From CAG-791 sp963650385 (GTDB taxonomy: Bacteria; Bacillota; Clostridia; Lachnospirales; Lachnospiraceae): DNA of 64,000 nt. Each line of letters begins with the position of its first letter. Within the stretch, counting starts at the first letter, position 1. Positions 25,312-34,301 of the stretch are shown here, piece by piece. The stretch spans positions 1 through 64,000 of the forward strand of contig CAVJLL010000007.1 in the NCBI GenBank assembly GCA_963650385.1, written 5' to 3'. The translations under genes and the position numbers were made by a program. The notes below the pieces were generated by a model that saw only the letters and a program-made list of their open reading frames with translations, did not search any database and was not told the DNA's origin.

Positions 25312-26172
25312 TTATCCCTTCTGCACATCCCGATGATACAATTTGATTCCGTAATCGCCCTTATCCTGCAGACTCGCATACAGCTCATTGGCAAGCGTCA
25401 CACTGCGGTGACGTCCTCCGGTGCACCCGATGGCAATCACCAGCTGATTCTTGCCTTCCTTCACGTAATACGGAATCAGAAAGGTAATCATATCCTCCAG
25501 CCTCGTCAGAAACTCACCCGTCTGCGGATAGGATTTCACGAAATCCTGCACAGCCTTGTCATTTCCTGTCTGATGCTTGAGCTCCTCTACATAATACGGA
25601 TTGGGAAGAAACCGCACATCAAACACTAGATCGGCATCTGCAGGTATCCCGTACTTAAAGCCGAAGGACATCACGGATATCATCAGCGAGTTGTATTTGC
25701 GGTTCTCCTGGAAAATCCGGACCAGCTCCTGTTTCAGTTCTCTCGTCAGGAGATTCGAGGTATCTATGACATAGTTGGCCTTGGCCTTGATATTCTTCAG
25801 AATCTTCCGTTCTGCATGAATTCCGTCCTCTATTCTGCCGTCCGGTGCCATCGGATGGGCACGCCGGCTCTCCTTATAGCGTTTGATCAGCGTTTCGTCA
25901 TTTGCGTCCATAAAGAGAATTTCGTATTCATATCCCTTTTTCCGCAGTGCCGCCAGTACCTCTTCCACATACGCAAAGGGCTGATCTGCCCGAACATCCA
26001 GTCCCAGCACCACCTTGCTGATCTCATTTCCCGGCATGTAGACGAGCTCCATGAAGGTATCCAGCAGACGAACCGGGAGGTTGTCCACACAGTAATAGCC
26101 CTCATCCTCCAGCATCCTGACAGCGGTAGCCTTTCCGGAACCGCTCATTCCGGTTACAACAACAAAACGCAT
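25312..26172 (-). CDS. rapZ: RNase adapter / nucleotide-binding protein RapZ
   Basis: A 286-residue protein of the RapZ/YvcJ family. In E. coli RapZ senses glucosamine-6-phosphate and guides RNase E to small RNAs; the Gram-positive role is less clear. The P-loop is GMSGSGKATA (8-17): the residue after Lys14 is Ala, where Ser or Thr normally binds magnesium. The second nucleotide motif DVRADQPF and the C-terminal GCTGGRHRSV are conserved. It abuts murB without spacing and is in the hprK-murB-rapZ-whiA operon. Confidence 0.93.
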   Translation of the reverse strand: MRFVVVTGMSGSGKATAVRMLEDEGYYCVDNLPVRLLDTFMELVYMPGNEISKVVLGLDVRADQPFAYVEEVLAALRKKGYEYEILFMDANDETLIKRYKESRRAHPMAPDGRIEDGIHAERKILKNIKAKANYVIDTSNLLTRELKQELVRIFQENRKYNSLMISVMSFGFKYGIPADADLVFDVRFLPNPYYVEELKHQTGNDKAVQDFVKSYPQTGEFLTRLEDMITFLIPYYVKEGKNQLVIAIGCTGGRHRSVTLANELYASLQDKGDYGIKLYHRDVQKG

Positions 26173-27141
26173 TCAGAACTCCCCCCAATAGATCACTTCT
26201 TCTTCCAGCTGCACACCGGCCGTTTCCCGGACTCTTTGCTGAACAGCAGCAATGACGCTTCGAACATCCGCTGCGCTGGCACTCCCCTTGTTCACAACAA
26301 AGCCGCAGTGCTTCTCAGAAACCGCCGCATCTCCTGCCGAAAACCCCCGGAGGCCGGCATCCATGATCAGCTTCCCGGCGAACATCCCCTCCGGCCTTTT
26401 GAAGGTGCTGCCTGCACTGGGGTATTCCAGCGGCTGTTTTTCCTTCCTTCGTCTGGAAAACTCAGCCATCTTCGCACCGATTTCCTCCGGATCCGCCGGA
26501 TGCAGCTCCAGAACCGCCTCCAATACAATCGCCGGAATCTCCTTGAACAGACTGTGCCGGTATCCCAGATGCAGCTGCTCCGACGGGATCGTACAAATCG
26601 TCCCGTCCGGCATGCGTGCCGTTACCTCTGTAACCACCATGTCCATGCTGCCGTCATAGGCGCCGGCATTCATAACCAGCGCTCCGCCCACGGATCCCGG
26701 AATGCCTCCCGCGAATTCCAGCCCGGACAGTCCGTTCCGTCTGGCCAGCTGTGCCGTAGCCGCAAGCGACGCTCCGGCTCCGGCAATCATCGTATTTCCT
26801 TCCACGCGAAGGGATGTCAGGTCCTCCGACGGCTGCGTCTCCTCTTCCTGCTGCCTCGATGTGTCCGTTGCAGGCTGCGCGCCCTGCTGCCCCATGGTGA
26901 TCACACATCCGTGAACGCCGCCGTCGCCCACCAAAAGATTCGTACCGCGTCCCAGAATAAACCAGGGCTCCTCCTGCTGCTCCAGATACTCCAGAAGCTC
27001 CTGCAGGACCGTCCTTCTGGTTACGCAGATGTAATAATCCGCAGCCCCTCCGATTCGAAACGAGGTATGTCTCGCCATCGGCTCAGCGGCAAATACGCGT
27101 CCCTGTCCTGCAATTGACTCCAGTTTCTTTCGATCGACCAT
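26173..27141 (-). CDS. murB: UDP-N-acetylenolpyruvoylglucosamine reductase MurB
   Basis: A 322-residue FAD enzyme that reduces UDP-GlcNAc-enolpyruvate to UDP-MurNAc in peptidoglycan synthesis. FAD-binding residues lie in HTSFRIGGAADYYI, GRGTNLLVGDGGVHG and GIPGSVGGALVMNAGAYDG; the proton-donating Ser is in PSAGSTFKRP and the terminal Glu in EEEVIYWGEF. An extra acidic, Gln/Glu/Ser-rich segment of about 30 residues is inserted at about residues 95-125, between strands of the FAD domain. The start abuts the hprK stop. Confidence 0.95.
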   Translation of the reverse strand: MVDRKKLESIAGQGRVFAAEPMARHTSFRIGGAADYYICVTRRTVLQELLEYLEQQEEPWFILGRGTNLLVGDGGVHGCVITMGQQGAQPATDTSRQQEEETQPSEDLTSLRVEGNTMIAGAGASLAATAQLARRNGLSGLEFAGGIPGSVGGALVMNAGAYDGSMDMVVTEVTARMPDGTICTIPSEQLHLGYRHSLFKEIPAIVLEAVLELHPADPEEIGAKMAEFSRRRKEKQPLEYPSAGSTFKRPEGMFAGKLIMDAGLRGFSAGDAAVSEKHCGFVVNKGSASAADVRSVIAAVQQRVRETAGVQLEEEVIYWGEF

Positions 27142-28086
27142 TTAATCCTCTTCTTCGTTTTCGTGCTTCTGTGTCAGAGCGTTCTGCACACGCTTGTACA
27201 GCTCCTGCGCCGCATTGTATCCCATCTGCTTCTGGCGGTGATTTACAGCTGCCGACTCACAGATAATTGCAAGATTTCGTCCCGGCCGGATGGGGATCCG
27301 GTGGCAGACCACCTGGTTTCCAAGGTATTCCGTATATTCCTCCTCCAGTCCGAGGCGGTCATACTCCTTGTCCTTGTCCCACTCCTCCAGCTGGATCACA
27401 AGATCGATGTTCTGCGTATCACGAACGCTGGATACACCGAACAGCGTCTTCACATCGATAATGCCGATGCCGCGCAGCTCAATGAAGTGCTTGGTAATGT
27501 CCGGTGCCGATCCGACCAGTGTCTCCTCCGAAACCTTTCGAATCTCCACCACATCATCGCTGACCAGACGATGTCCTCTCTTAATCAGCTCCAGTGCCGC
27601 CTCTGACTTGCCGATGCCGCTTTCTCCGGTAATCAGCACGCCCTCGCCGTATACATCCACCAGCACGCCGTGAATTGAAATGCACGGTGCGAGCCGCACG
27701 TTCATCCAGCGGATCAGCTCTGCCATGAAAACCGATGTTGCCTGCTTGGTCTGGAGCACCGGAATGCCGTATTTCACCGCGTACCGCAGAAAAATCTCAT
27801 CCGGCTGCAGGTCCCGGCAGAAGATAAAGCAGGGGCATCCCATGCCAAAGAGCTGATCGTAGATCTGCTCCTTGCGCTCCGGCTCCATGTAAGACATGTA
27901 GGAATACTCCACAAAGCCGAGGATCTGAATTCTCGCCGCATCAAAATGTTCAAAGTATCCCGTCAGCTGTACCGCCGGACGGTTGATGTCCGGCTGCTTG
28001 ATTTTTATCTTCGTGATGTCAATCTCCGGTGTCAGATTGATCAGTTTTTCCTTCTCAATTACTTCGCTGAGCTTTACGCTGGCCAT
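27142..28086 (-). CDS. hprK: HPr kinase/phosphorylase
   Basis: A 314-residue bifunctional enzyme that phosphorylates HPr-type proteins at Ser46 and removes the phosphate, controlling catabolite repression. The catalytic His140 is followed by Walker A GESGIGKS (154-161) and SDDVVE (176-181), and the family signature LRGIGIIDVKTLFG lies downstream. Two HPr-like proteins in the window (23966-24223 and 6643-6876) keep the serine site but not the histidine. First gene after uvrC by 55 bp; murB follows immediately. Confidence 0.96.
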   Translation of the reverse strand: MASVKLSEVIEKEKLINLTPEIDITKIKIKQPDINRPAVQLTGYFEHFDAARIQILGFVEYSYMSYMEPERKEQIYDQLFGMGCPCFIFCRDLQPDEIFLRYAVKYGIPVLQTKQATSVFMAELIRWMNVRLAPCISIHGVLVDVYGEGVLITGESGIGKSEAALELIKRGHRLVSDDVVEIRKVSEETLVGSAPDITKHFIELRGIGIIDVKTLFGVSSVRDTQNIDLVIQLEEWDKDKEYDRLGLEEEYTEYLGNQVVCHRIPIRPGRNLAIICESAAVNHRQKQMGYNAAQELYKRVQNALTQKHENEEED

Positions 28087-28141
28087 ATGTCTTATCCCTC
28101 CCTGGATTGCTGCCGCAACTGCACATTCAGTGTATCACAGT

Positions 28142-30127
28142 CTATTCCGTTTGATGTGCCGCCTCCGGATGAAAATAACGGAAAACATTGCCGGCCGCCT
28201 CTGCCGGCAGCTCAGGAATACCCTCCAGCTCCTCCAGGCTGGCACGCCGGAGCTCTTCAATCGACTGGTAGCGCCGCATCAGTGCTTTTTTCCTTGCCGG
28301 ACCGATTCCCGGTATATCATCCAGTCCGGAGTGTACCTGCTGCCTGGCGCGCAGCGACCGGTGATATTCAATGGCAAACCGGTGCGTCTCGTCCTGGATC
28401 CGCGTAATGAGCTTGAATCCCTCGCCGTGCGTATCGATCGGGATCTCCCTATTCTGAAAATAGAGTCCCCTGGTCCGATGTCGGTCGTCCTTCACCATGC
28501 CGGCCACCGGTATATTCAGCCCCAGCTCGGACAAAACCGACAGACAGATGTTCACCTGACCTCTGCCGCCGTCCATCAGGATCAGATCCGGAAACCTCGT
28601 AAAGCTCCCCAGCTCCGCATCCTTTTGCTGCTCCTCCAGCTCCCGCGCTTCCTGAAGGCCATGGGTAAATCGTCTTGTCAGGACCTCACGCATGCAGGCA
28701 TAGTCATCCGGTCCTGCCACCGTCTTTATCCGGAATTTGCGGTAGTCGCTGCGCTTCGGCTTTCCCTTTTCGTACACGACCATGGAGCCGACATTGGCAA
28801 ATCCGCTGATGTCCGAAATGTCGTAGCTCTCCATACGGTCGGCGCAGCCGATCCCCAGAAGAGAAGCGATTTCATGCACGGCACCAATGGTCCGCCCTTC
28901 CTCTCTGCGCAGCCGTTCCTTATCCTTATGCAGCAAAATTGCGGCATTTTCCGCCGCCAGCTGTACCAGGCGCTCCTTCTGTCCCTTCACCGGAATCAGG
29001 ATGCTGACCTTGCTGCCCTTCCGAACGGAAAGCCACTCCTCCAGGACCTCTTTGTCCTCCAGATTGTCCGGAAGCATGACGCTGCCAGGAATAAAGGGCG
29101 TACCGGCATAGAACTGCTTCATGAATTCCGACAGAATCTCTGCTTCCTTCTTTCCTCCCACATGGTTCATGTAGAAGTGCTCTCTTCCCATCAGCCTTCC
29201 GTCCCGTATGAAAAACGTCTGAATCACGGCATCGGCATCCGCGTTCTCATGATCCATCGCTATGCCGATGATATCACGGTCCTCTCCCACGCCCTCGGAC
29301 ATCTTCTGCTTCTGGGAAATCTGCTGCACGCTTCGGATCAGATCCCGCCATCGGGCGGCTTCTTCATAGTTCAGCTCCTGGGCGGCGCGTTCCATTTTCT
29401 GCTGAAGGTCGCCGAGAACCAGGCTGTAGTTGCCGGACAAAAACTCAATGGCAAGGTCCACCCGCTCCCGGTATTCTTCCCGGCTCACTGTTCCTGCAAG
29501 GCACGGTCCCAGACAGCGCTTCATCTGGTAGTTGAGACACGGACGTTCCTTGCCGATATCTCTGGGCAGCACGCGGCCGCAGTCGCGCAGCCCATACATC
29601 CGGTTCAGCAGCTCGATGGTGTCATGCACCGCCGCCGCACTGGTAAAGGGGCCGAAATATCTGGCCTTATCCTTTTTGCGGATTCTCGAGAACAGAATTC
29701 TGGGATAATCCTCTCCGACGGTCACCTTGATGTAGGGATAGGTTTTGTCATCCACCAGAAGCGTATTGTATTTGGGCCGGTGCTCCTTAATCAGATTGTT
29801 CTCGAGGATCAGCGCCTCCAGCTCCGTGTCTGTAACAATGTATTCAAATCTGGAGATCTGCCGCACCATCTGGTCTATGGCAGGTCCGCGGCCGATATTG
29901 CTGCGAAAATAGGACTGCACGCGGTTGTGGAGAACCTTCGCCTTCCCGACATAAATGATCTGGTCCTTTTCGCCGTGCATAATGTAGACGCCGGGCTTGT
30001 ACGGCAGCTTCTTCAGCTCGTCCCGAAAATGAAAGCCGGACGGCGAATTCCGCTGCGCAGAATTATCCTCTGTCTGTCCCTTTTCGCCTGTACTGTGTTC
30101 TCTGTTTTCTGCTTCTGTCTCATTCAT
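28142..30127 (-). CDS. uvrC: excinuclease ABC subunit C
   Basis: A 661-residue nucleotide-excision-repair nuclease that makes both cuts around a lesion. The GIY-YIG domain is at the N-terminus (KPGVYIMHGEKDQIIYVGKA, about 35-55), a UVR motif for UvrB contact is in the middle (about 205-240), the RNase H-like nuclease region includes LILMDGGRGQVN, and the C-terminal helix-hairpin-helix is DDIPGIGPARKKALMRRY. About 30 poorly conserved residues precede the first domain, and neither of two possible ATG starts (30142, 30127) has a clear ribosome binding site; I use the second. Confidence 0.94.
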   Translation of the reverse strand: MNETEAENREHSTGEKGQTEDNSAQRNSPSGFHFRDELKKLPYKPGVYIMHGEKDQIIYVGKAKVLHNRVQSYFRSNIGRGPAIDQMVRQISRFEYIVTDTELEALILENNLIKEHRPKYNTLLVDDKTYPYIKVTVGEDYPRILFSRIRKKDKARYFGPFTSAAAVHDTIELLNRMYGLRDCGRVLPRDIGKERPCLNYQMKRCLGPCLAGTVSREEYRERVDLAIEFLSGNYSLVLGDLQQKMERAAQELNYEEAARWRDLIRSVQQISQKQKMSEGVGEDRDIIGIAMDHENADADAVIQTFFIRDGRLMGREHFYMNHVGGKKEAEILSEFMKQFYAGTPFIPGSVMLPDNLEDKEVLEEWLSVRKGSKVSILIPVKGQKERLVQLAAENAAILLHKDKERLRREEGRTIGAVHEIASLLGIGCADRMESYDISDISGFANVGSMVVYEKGKPKRSDYRKFRIKTVAGPDDYACMREVLTRRFTHGLQEARELEEQQKDAELGSFTRFPDLILMDGGRGQVNICLSVLSELGLNIPVAGMVKDDRHRTRGLYFQNREIPIDTHGEGFKLITRIQDETHRFAIEYHRSLRARQQVHSGLDDIPGIGPARKKALMRRYQSIEELRRASLEELEGIPELPAEAAGNVFRYFHPEAAHQTE

Positions 30128-30206
30128 AGTTTTGAACCGCATGATTGCTTCGGGTCTGTCCGAAGCAAGACACGCTGTACGATTTTAAGGTTTGCAGAAA
30201 CGCAAA

Positions 30207-30233
30207 GCGGGGCTTCCTTCTGGGAAGTCCCGC
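30207..30233 (-). terminator. terminator after ftsH
   Basis: An 11-bp stem GCGGGACTTCC/GGAAGCCCCGC (minus strand, one G-T pair) is followed by TTTGCGTTT. It lies between the ftsH stop and uvrC, so uvrC probably starts from its own promoter. Confidence 0.7.
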
Positions 30234-30255
30234 TGCTGCAAAGCCTCTCTTTTGC

Positions 30256-32511
30256 TCATTCGCTCATCGGCACATCCGAAAAGCGTCCTCTGGGAGCGTC
30301 CGGCTTCTCCGGCTCCTCTGCTGTGTCCGGCTGCTGCGAGGTCTCCTGTGCAGCCTGCTCCTGTCCGGCCTCCTCTGCGCAGGGCGCCGCCGTCTCTTCC
30401 TGTACCGGCTTCTCTTGTGCCGGTGCCGCTGCGTCCTGCACCTGCACATCCGCCAGGGTCTGAGGGGCCTCCTCGCGATGCTCTTCCTTTGCAAGCTGCT
30501 GACGGAATCGCTCCTCGGTTGTCCTGGCCTCGTTTTCCGGCTCCGGAATTCCCTTTTCCTTCCGGTACAGCTTCATGAACTGCTCGCCGGTAATGGTCTC
30601 TTCCTGAATCAGGTATGCCGCAATCACATCCATCACATCCATATTCTGCGACAGAATGTCCTTGGCCTCCTGATAGCAGCTCTCCATCATCTTGCGGACC
30701 TCTTCATCCACGGCTGCAGCCGTCACATCGGCGCAGTTGAGTGCTGCCCGTCCGTCAAGGTATTTGCTTTCAACCGTAGCCAGTCCCATGAGGCCAAACC
30801 GGTCGCTCATTCCATACTGCGTCACCATGGCCTTTGCCAGACCGGTGGCCTTTTCAATGTCGTTTGAGGCGCCTGTTGTAACCGAATGGAACTTCAGCTC
30901 CTCTGCCGCACGGCCTCCCAGCAATCCGACAATCATGGCGTGGAGCTCTTCCTTGGAGTTCAGATAGTGCTCCTCCTCCGGAACCTGCATGACATAGCCA
31001 AGTGCTCCCATCGTGCGGGGAACAATGGTGATCTTCTGCACCGGCTCGGAATTCTTCTGAATCGCGCTGATCAGAGCATGTCCCACCTCATGGTACGAGA
31101 CAATTTCCCGCTCATGCTGATTCATGACGCGGTCCTTTTTCTCTTTGCCGACCAGTACGGTCTCTACAGCTTCCAGAAGATCCTTCTGGCAGACATATTC
31201 TCTGTGGTGCTTTACCGCGTTGATGGCTGCCTCGTTGATCATATTCGCAAGATCCGATCCGACAGCACCGCTCGTAGCCAGTGCAATGCCGTTCAGATCC
31301 ACGGTCTCATCCATCTTCACATCCTTGGCGTGCACCTTCAGGATTTCCACGCGCCCCTTCAGGTCCGGACGGTCTACAATGATGCGCCGGTCAAATCGTC
31401 CCGGACGCAGCAGAGCCTTATCCAGAATTTCCGGACGGTTCGTTGCACCCAGAACCAGAATTCCCTTGGCCGAATCAAAGCCGTCCATTTCGGAGAGCAG
31501 CTGATTCAGTGTCTGTTCCCGCTCTTCGTTCCCGCCGCCGTACTTGGAATCGCGGCTCCGTCCGATGGCATCAATCTCGTCTATGAAGATGATGCAGGGA
31601 GCATTTTTGGTGGCTTCGCGGAACAGATCACGCACACGGCTGGCACCTACGCCGACGTACAGCTCAATAAAGTCTGAACCCGTCAGTGAAAAGAACGGCA
31701 CATGTGCTTCTCCGGCCACCGCCTTTGCAAGAAGCGTCTTGCCGGTTCCGGGAGGTCCCACGAGGAGTGCTCCCTTCGGAAGCTTTGCACCGATCTGAAC
31801 ATAGCGCTCCGGATTGTGGAGGAAATCCACTACCTCCACCAACGATTCCTTTGCCTCGTCCTCGCCGGCCACATCCTTGAAGGTAACGCCGGTGTCCCTC
31901 TGCACGTATTCCTTGGCATTGGACTTCCCGACTCCCATTCCCATGATGCCGCCGTTTTGTCCCATTTTCCGCATGACGAATGACAGCAATATCCAGAACA
32001 GAACGATCGGCAGGATGTAATTGATCATGATCGACAGGATCAGGCTTGAGGAATCCGGCACCGAGCTGTCCACAATAACGCCGGCCTCCAGCGCTCTCTT
32101 CGTGACCGCGTCATCATCCTCTGCCTTTCCGGTGTAGTACCGGTAAGGTGCCTCTTCGTCCGAAACATGACTCTGTTTCAAAGCGATGTTGATCTGACTG
32201 TCCTCCAGCTCGATCCTTGCAACCTTTCCGTCCTCCATCATCTGCACGAACTGGGAATAGGTCAGTGAGGAAGCCGATGATGTTCCGCGCATGACATAGC
32301 TCATGAACAGAATGATGCAGAATGCACCGAGCAGCATCATCAGAAGGCTCTGGTGATTGCGATTGTTGTTCCCGTTCTGTCCGTTTCTCCCGTTTCGGCC
32401 GTTTCCGCTTCCGCCGGAGGAGCCGCCGTCTCCAAAAGGATTCTCAAAAAGCAGCAGCCGTTTTCTCCAGGATCGGAGCCTTGCCTCTATTTGTCGTATT
32501 CTCGCTGTCAT
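30256..32511 (-). CDS. ftsH: ATP-dependent zinc metalloprotease FtsH
   Basis: A 751-residue membrane AAA+ protease for damaged membrane and regulatory proteins. Two membrane segments are at about 55-74 and 157-180, Walker A GPPGTGKT at 252-259, Walker B IIFIDEIDAIG near 308-317, the second region of homology GATNRPEILDKALLRPGRFD, and the zinc motif HEVGH at 474-478 (Val replaces the common Ala, still HExxH). The N-terminus carries a Gly/Asn/Arg-rich stretch (30-53), and the C-terminus a 100-residue Glu/Gln/Pro-rich tail, both beyond the usual 600-650 residues. The start used is the first ATG; AAGGAG is 15 nt away, longer than normal. Confidence 0.95.
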   Translation of the reverse strand: MTARIRQIEARLRSWRKRLLLFENPFGDGGSSGGSGNGRNGRNGQNGNNNRNHQSLLMMLLGAFCIILFMSYVMRGTSSASSLTYSQFVQMMEDGKVARIELEDSQINIALKQSHVSDEEAPYRYYTGKAEDDDAVTKRALEAGVIVDSSVPDSSSLILSIMINYILPIVLFWILLSFVMRKMGQNGGIMGMGVGKSNAKEYVQRDTGVTFKDVAGEDEAKESLVEVVDFLHNPERYVQIGAKLPKGALLVGPPGTGKTLLAKAVAGEAHVPFFSLTGSDFIELYVGVGASRVRDLFREATKNAPCIIFIDEIDAIGRSRDSKYGGGNEEREQTLNQLLSEMDGFDSAKGILVLGATNRPEILDKALLRPGRFDRRIIVDRPDLKGRVEILKVHAKDVKMDETVDLNGIALATSGAVGSDLANMINEAAINAVKHHREYVCQKDLLEAVETVLVGKEKKDRVMNQHEREIVSYHEVGHALISAIQKNSEPVQKITIVPRTMGALGYVMQVPEEEHYLNSKEELHAMIVGLLGGRAAEELKFHSVTTGASNDIEKATGLAKAMVTQYGMSDRFGLMGLATVESKYLDGRAALNCADVTAAAVDEEVRKMMESCYQEAKDILSQNMDVMDVIAAYLIQEETITGEQFMKLYRKEKGIPEPENEARTTEERFRQQLAKEEHREEAPQTLADVQVQDAAAPAQEKPVQEETAAPCAEEAGQEQAAQETSQQPDTAEEPEKPDAPRGRFSDVPMSE

Positions 32512-32704
32512 TCTCGTTCGCCGTGTCTCCTTGTTCTAGCTGAAATAACTGCAGCCATTCAGGGCGCATCCGCAGGAACACCGCTTCGCAGCGTTCCTTT
32601 TGCTCATGTGCCTGCCCTGAACAGATATACATTGTATGATACCGATGCACTCGCCATCGGGCAATGCATCAGTTGTGAAAAAAGACTGAAATCTTTATTA
32701 TCTT
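32512..32704 (-). promoter_or_regulatory. ftsH promoter and structured leader
   Basis: TTGCCC (32659-32664) and TATCAT (32636-32641) on the minus strand, 17 bp apart, give a leader of about 120 nt. In it TTCAGGGC (32558-32565) pairs with GCCCTGAA (32614-32621), enclosing a second hairpin AGGAAC-GCT/AGC-GTTCCT (about 32574-32598). A short reading frame (32536-32607, 23 codons, four Cys) overlaps these structures. Confidence 0.4.
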
Positions 32705-34177
32705 TTACCGCTTCTCGTACTCCGGCGAGCAGGTCAGATGCATGCCCAGCCTGCGGAAAATTCCTTCGTCCACGTCCGAGAGGATCACCGAAGAGTGCAC
32801 CTCACACCCCTTAAGCCTCGGAAGCTGCTGCATGGCAAGCCTTGCATGCGGATTGTCCGCTGCACTGATGGATAATGCGATCAGAAGCTCATCGGTATGG
32901 AGCCTGGGGTTTCTGCCGCCCAGGTACTGCGTCTTCAGAAGCTGAATGGGTGCAATGGACTCCGCCGATACCAGAAGCTCTTCATGCGGTATCCCTGCAT
33001 ATTCCTTCAGCACATTCATGATGGCTGCTGCAGAGGCTCCCAGAAGATCTCCCGTTTTGCCGGTAACAATCATCCCGTCCTCCATCTCAACCGCAACAGC
33101 CGGAAGTCCAGTCTCTTCGGCACGCTTTGCCGCTTCCACTGCAACCTTCCGGTCGGTCGGTGCAACATCCGCCTGCCGCAGCAGGAGCTCCTGCTTGTAC
33201 AGCTCGGCAGGCTCTGCCAGACCCTTACGCACATTGACGGCACTCGCATAATAGCGCCGGATGATTTCCTGCTGCGAAGCCCTGCGGCAAACCTCGTCAT
33301 CGCAGATCGCAAGCCCCGCCATATTGACGCCCATATCGGTGGGAGACTTATAGGGACATTCCGACATGATTCCTTCAAAAATCTGCTGCAGCACCGGGAA
33401 AATTTCGACGTCCCGATTGTAATTCACGGTTGTTTCGCCGTAGGCCTCCAGATGGAACGGATCAATCATGTTGACGTCCGCAAGATCCGCCGTTGCCGCT
33501 TCGTATGCGAGGTTCACCGGATGCTTCAGCGGGAGATTCCAGATCGGGAAGGTTTCGAATTTAGCATATCCCGCCTTGATGCCCCGTTTGTGATCCTGAT
33601 ACACCTGGGAAAGGCAGGTCGCCATTTTGCCGGAGCCGGGCCCCGGTGCCGTCACCACCACCAGCTCGCGTGAAGTTTCGATATAGTCGTTCCGTCCGTA
33701 CCCGTCGTCACTGAGAATCAGCGGTATGTTGGATGGATACCCTTCAATAACGTAATGCAGGTAGGAACGGATTCCCAGCTGCGAAAGGCGCTGACGGAAA
33801 TGATCGGCCGCAGGCTGGCCCGTATACTTGGTAATGACAACGCTGCCGACATAGAAGCCGCGGCCCTCAAACGCCGCCTTCAGCCGCAGTGCATCCTCAT
33901 CATAGGTAATGCCCAGGTCGCCGCGCACCTTGTTCTGTTCAATGGCATCGGCTCCCACCACAATGATAATCTCTGCCTTGTCCCGCAGCTGCTCGAGCAT
34001 CTGCAGCTTGATATCCGGTGCAAAGCCCGGCAATACGCGGGACGCATGGTAGTCGTCAAACAGCTTTCCGCCGAATTCAAGGTAAAGCTTCCCAAAATGA
34101 GACATTCTCTCCTTGATATGTACCGACTGCAGCTCCAGATATCGCTCGGAATCAAATCCAATTGCAGAAGACGCCAT
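32705..34177 (-). CDS. DUF1846 domain-containing protein
   Basis: A 490-residue cytosolic protein of the DUF1846 family, whose function is unknown although it is widespread in Firmicutes and Actinobacteria. The N-terminus starts IGFDSERYLELQSVHIKERM, typical for the family, and the middle contains a phosphate-binding-type loop APGPGSGKMATCLSQVY, a hint of nucleotide or phosphosugar binding. Also characteristic are the segments MSECPYKSPTDMGVNMAG and LGGRNPRLHTDELLIAL. Full family length. Neighbouring genes give no functional context. Confidence 0.85.
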   Translation of the reverse strand: MASSAIGFDSERYLELQSVHIKERMSHFGKLYLEFGGKLFDDYHASRVLPGFAPDIKLQMLEQLRDKAEIIIVVGADAIEQNKVRGDLGITYDEDALRLKAAFEGRGFYVGSVVITKYTGQPAADHFRQRLSQLGIRSYLHYVIEGYPSNIPLILSDDGYGRNDYIETSRELVVVTAPGPGSGKMATCLSQVYQDHKRGIKAGYAKFETFPIWNLPLKHPVNLAYEAATADLADVNMIDPFHLEAYGETTVNYNRDVEIFPVLQQIFEGIMSECPYKSPTDMGVNMAGLAICDDEVCRRASQQEIIRRYYASAVNVRKGLAEPAELYKQELLLRQADVAPTDRKVAVEAAKRAEETGLPAVAVEMEDGMIVTGKTGDLLGASAAAIMNVLKEYAGIPHEELLVSAESIAPIQLLKTQYLGGRNPRLHTDELLIALSISAADNPHARLAMQQLPRLKGCEVHSSVILSDVDEGIFRRLGMHLTCSPEYEKR

Positions 34178-34210
34178 TGCCTTCCCTCCCTCTTTTCACT
34201 TTTCATGCAC

Positions 34211-34242
34211 GTAACCATCCAGAGTTCATTTGCAAAATCGCT
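34211..34242 (-). repeat. diverged copy of dispersed repeat family 1
   Basis: These 32 bases match the left half of the palindromic element at 63127-63158 at 26 positions, including an identical gcaaaatcgct stretch. It sits between the DUF1846 and YitT genes. Confidence 0.5.
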
Positions 34243-34301
34243 GCTGCGCAGCTTTCCTTTTGCACACACACATGTTCTCCGGATTGCAGGAGCATCCGCC
34301 T

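Noticed and set aside
30256..32511. FtsH zinc motif HEVGH as a damaged active site
   Set aside because: The HExxH ligands and catalytic Glu are intact; only the variable third residue differs.
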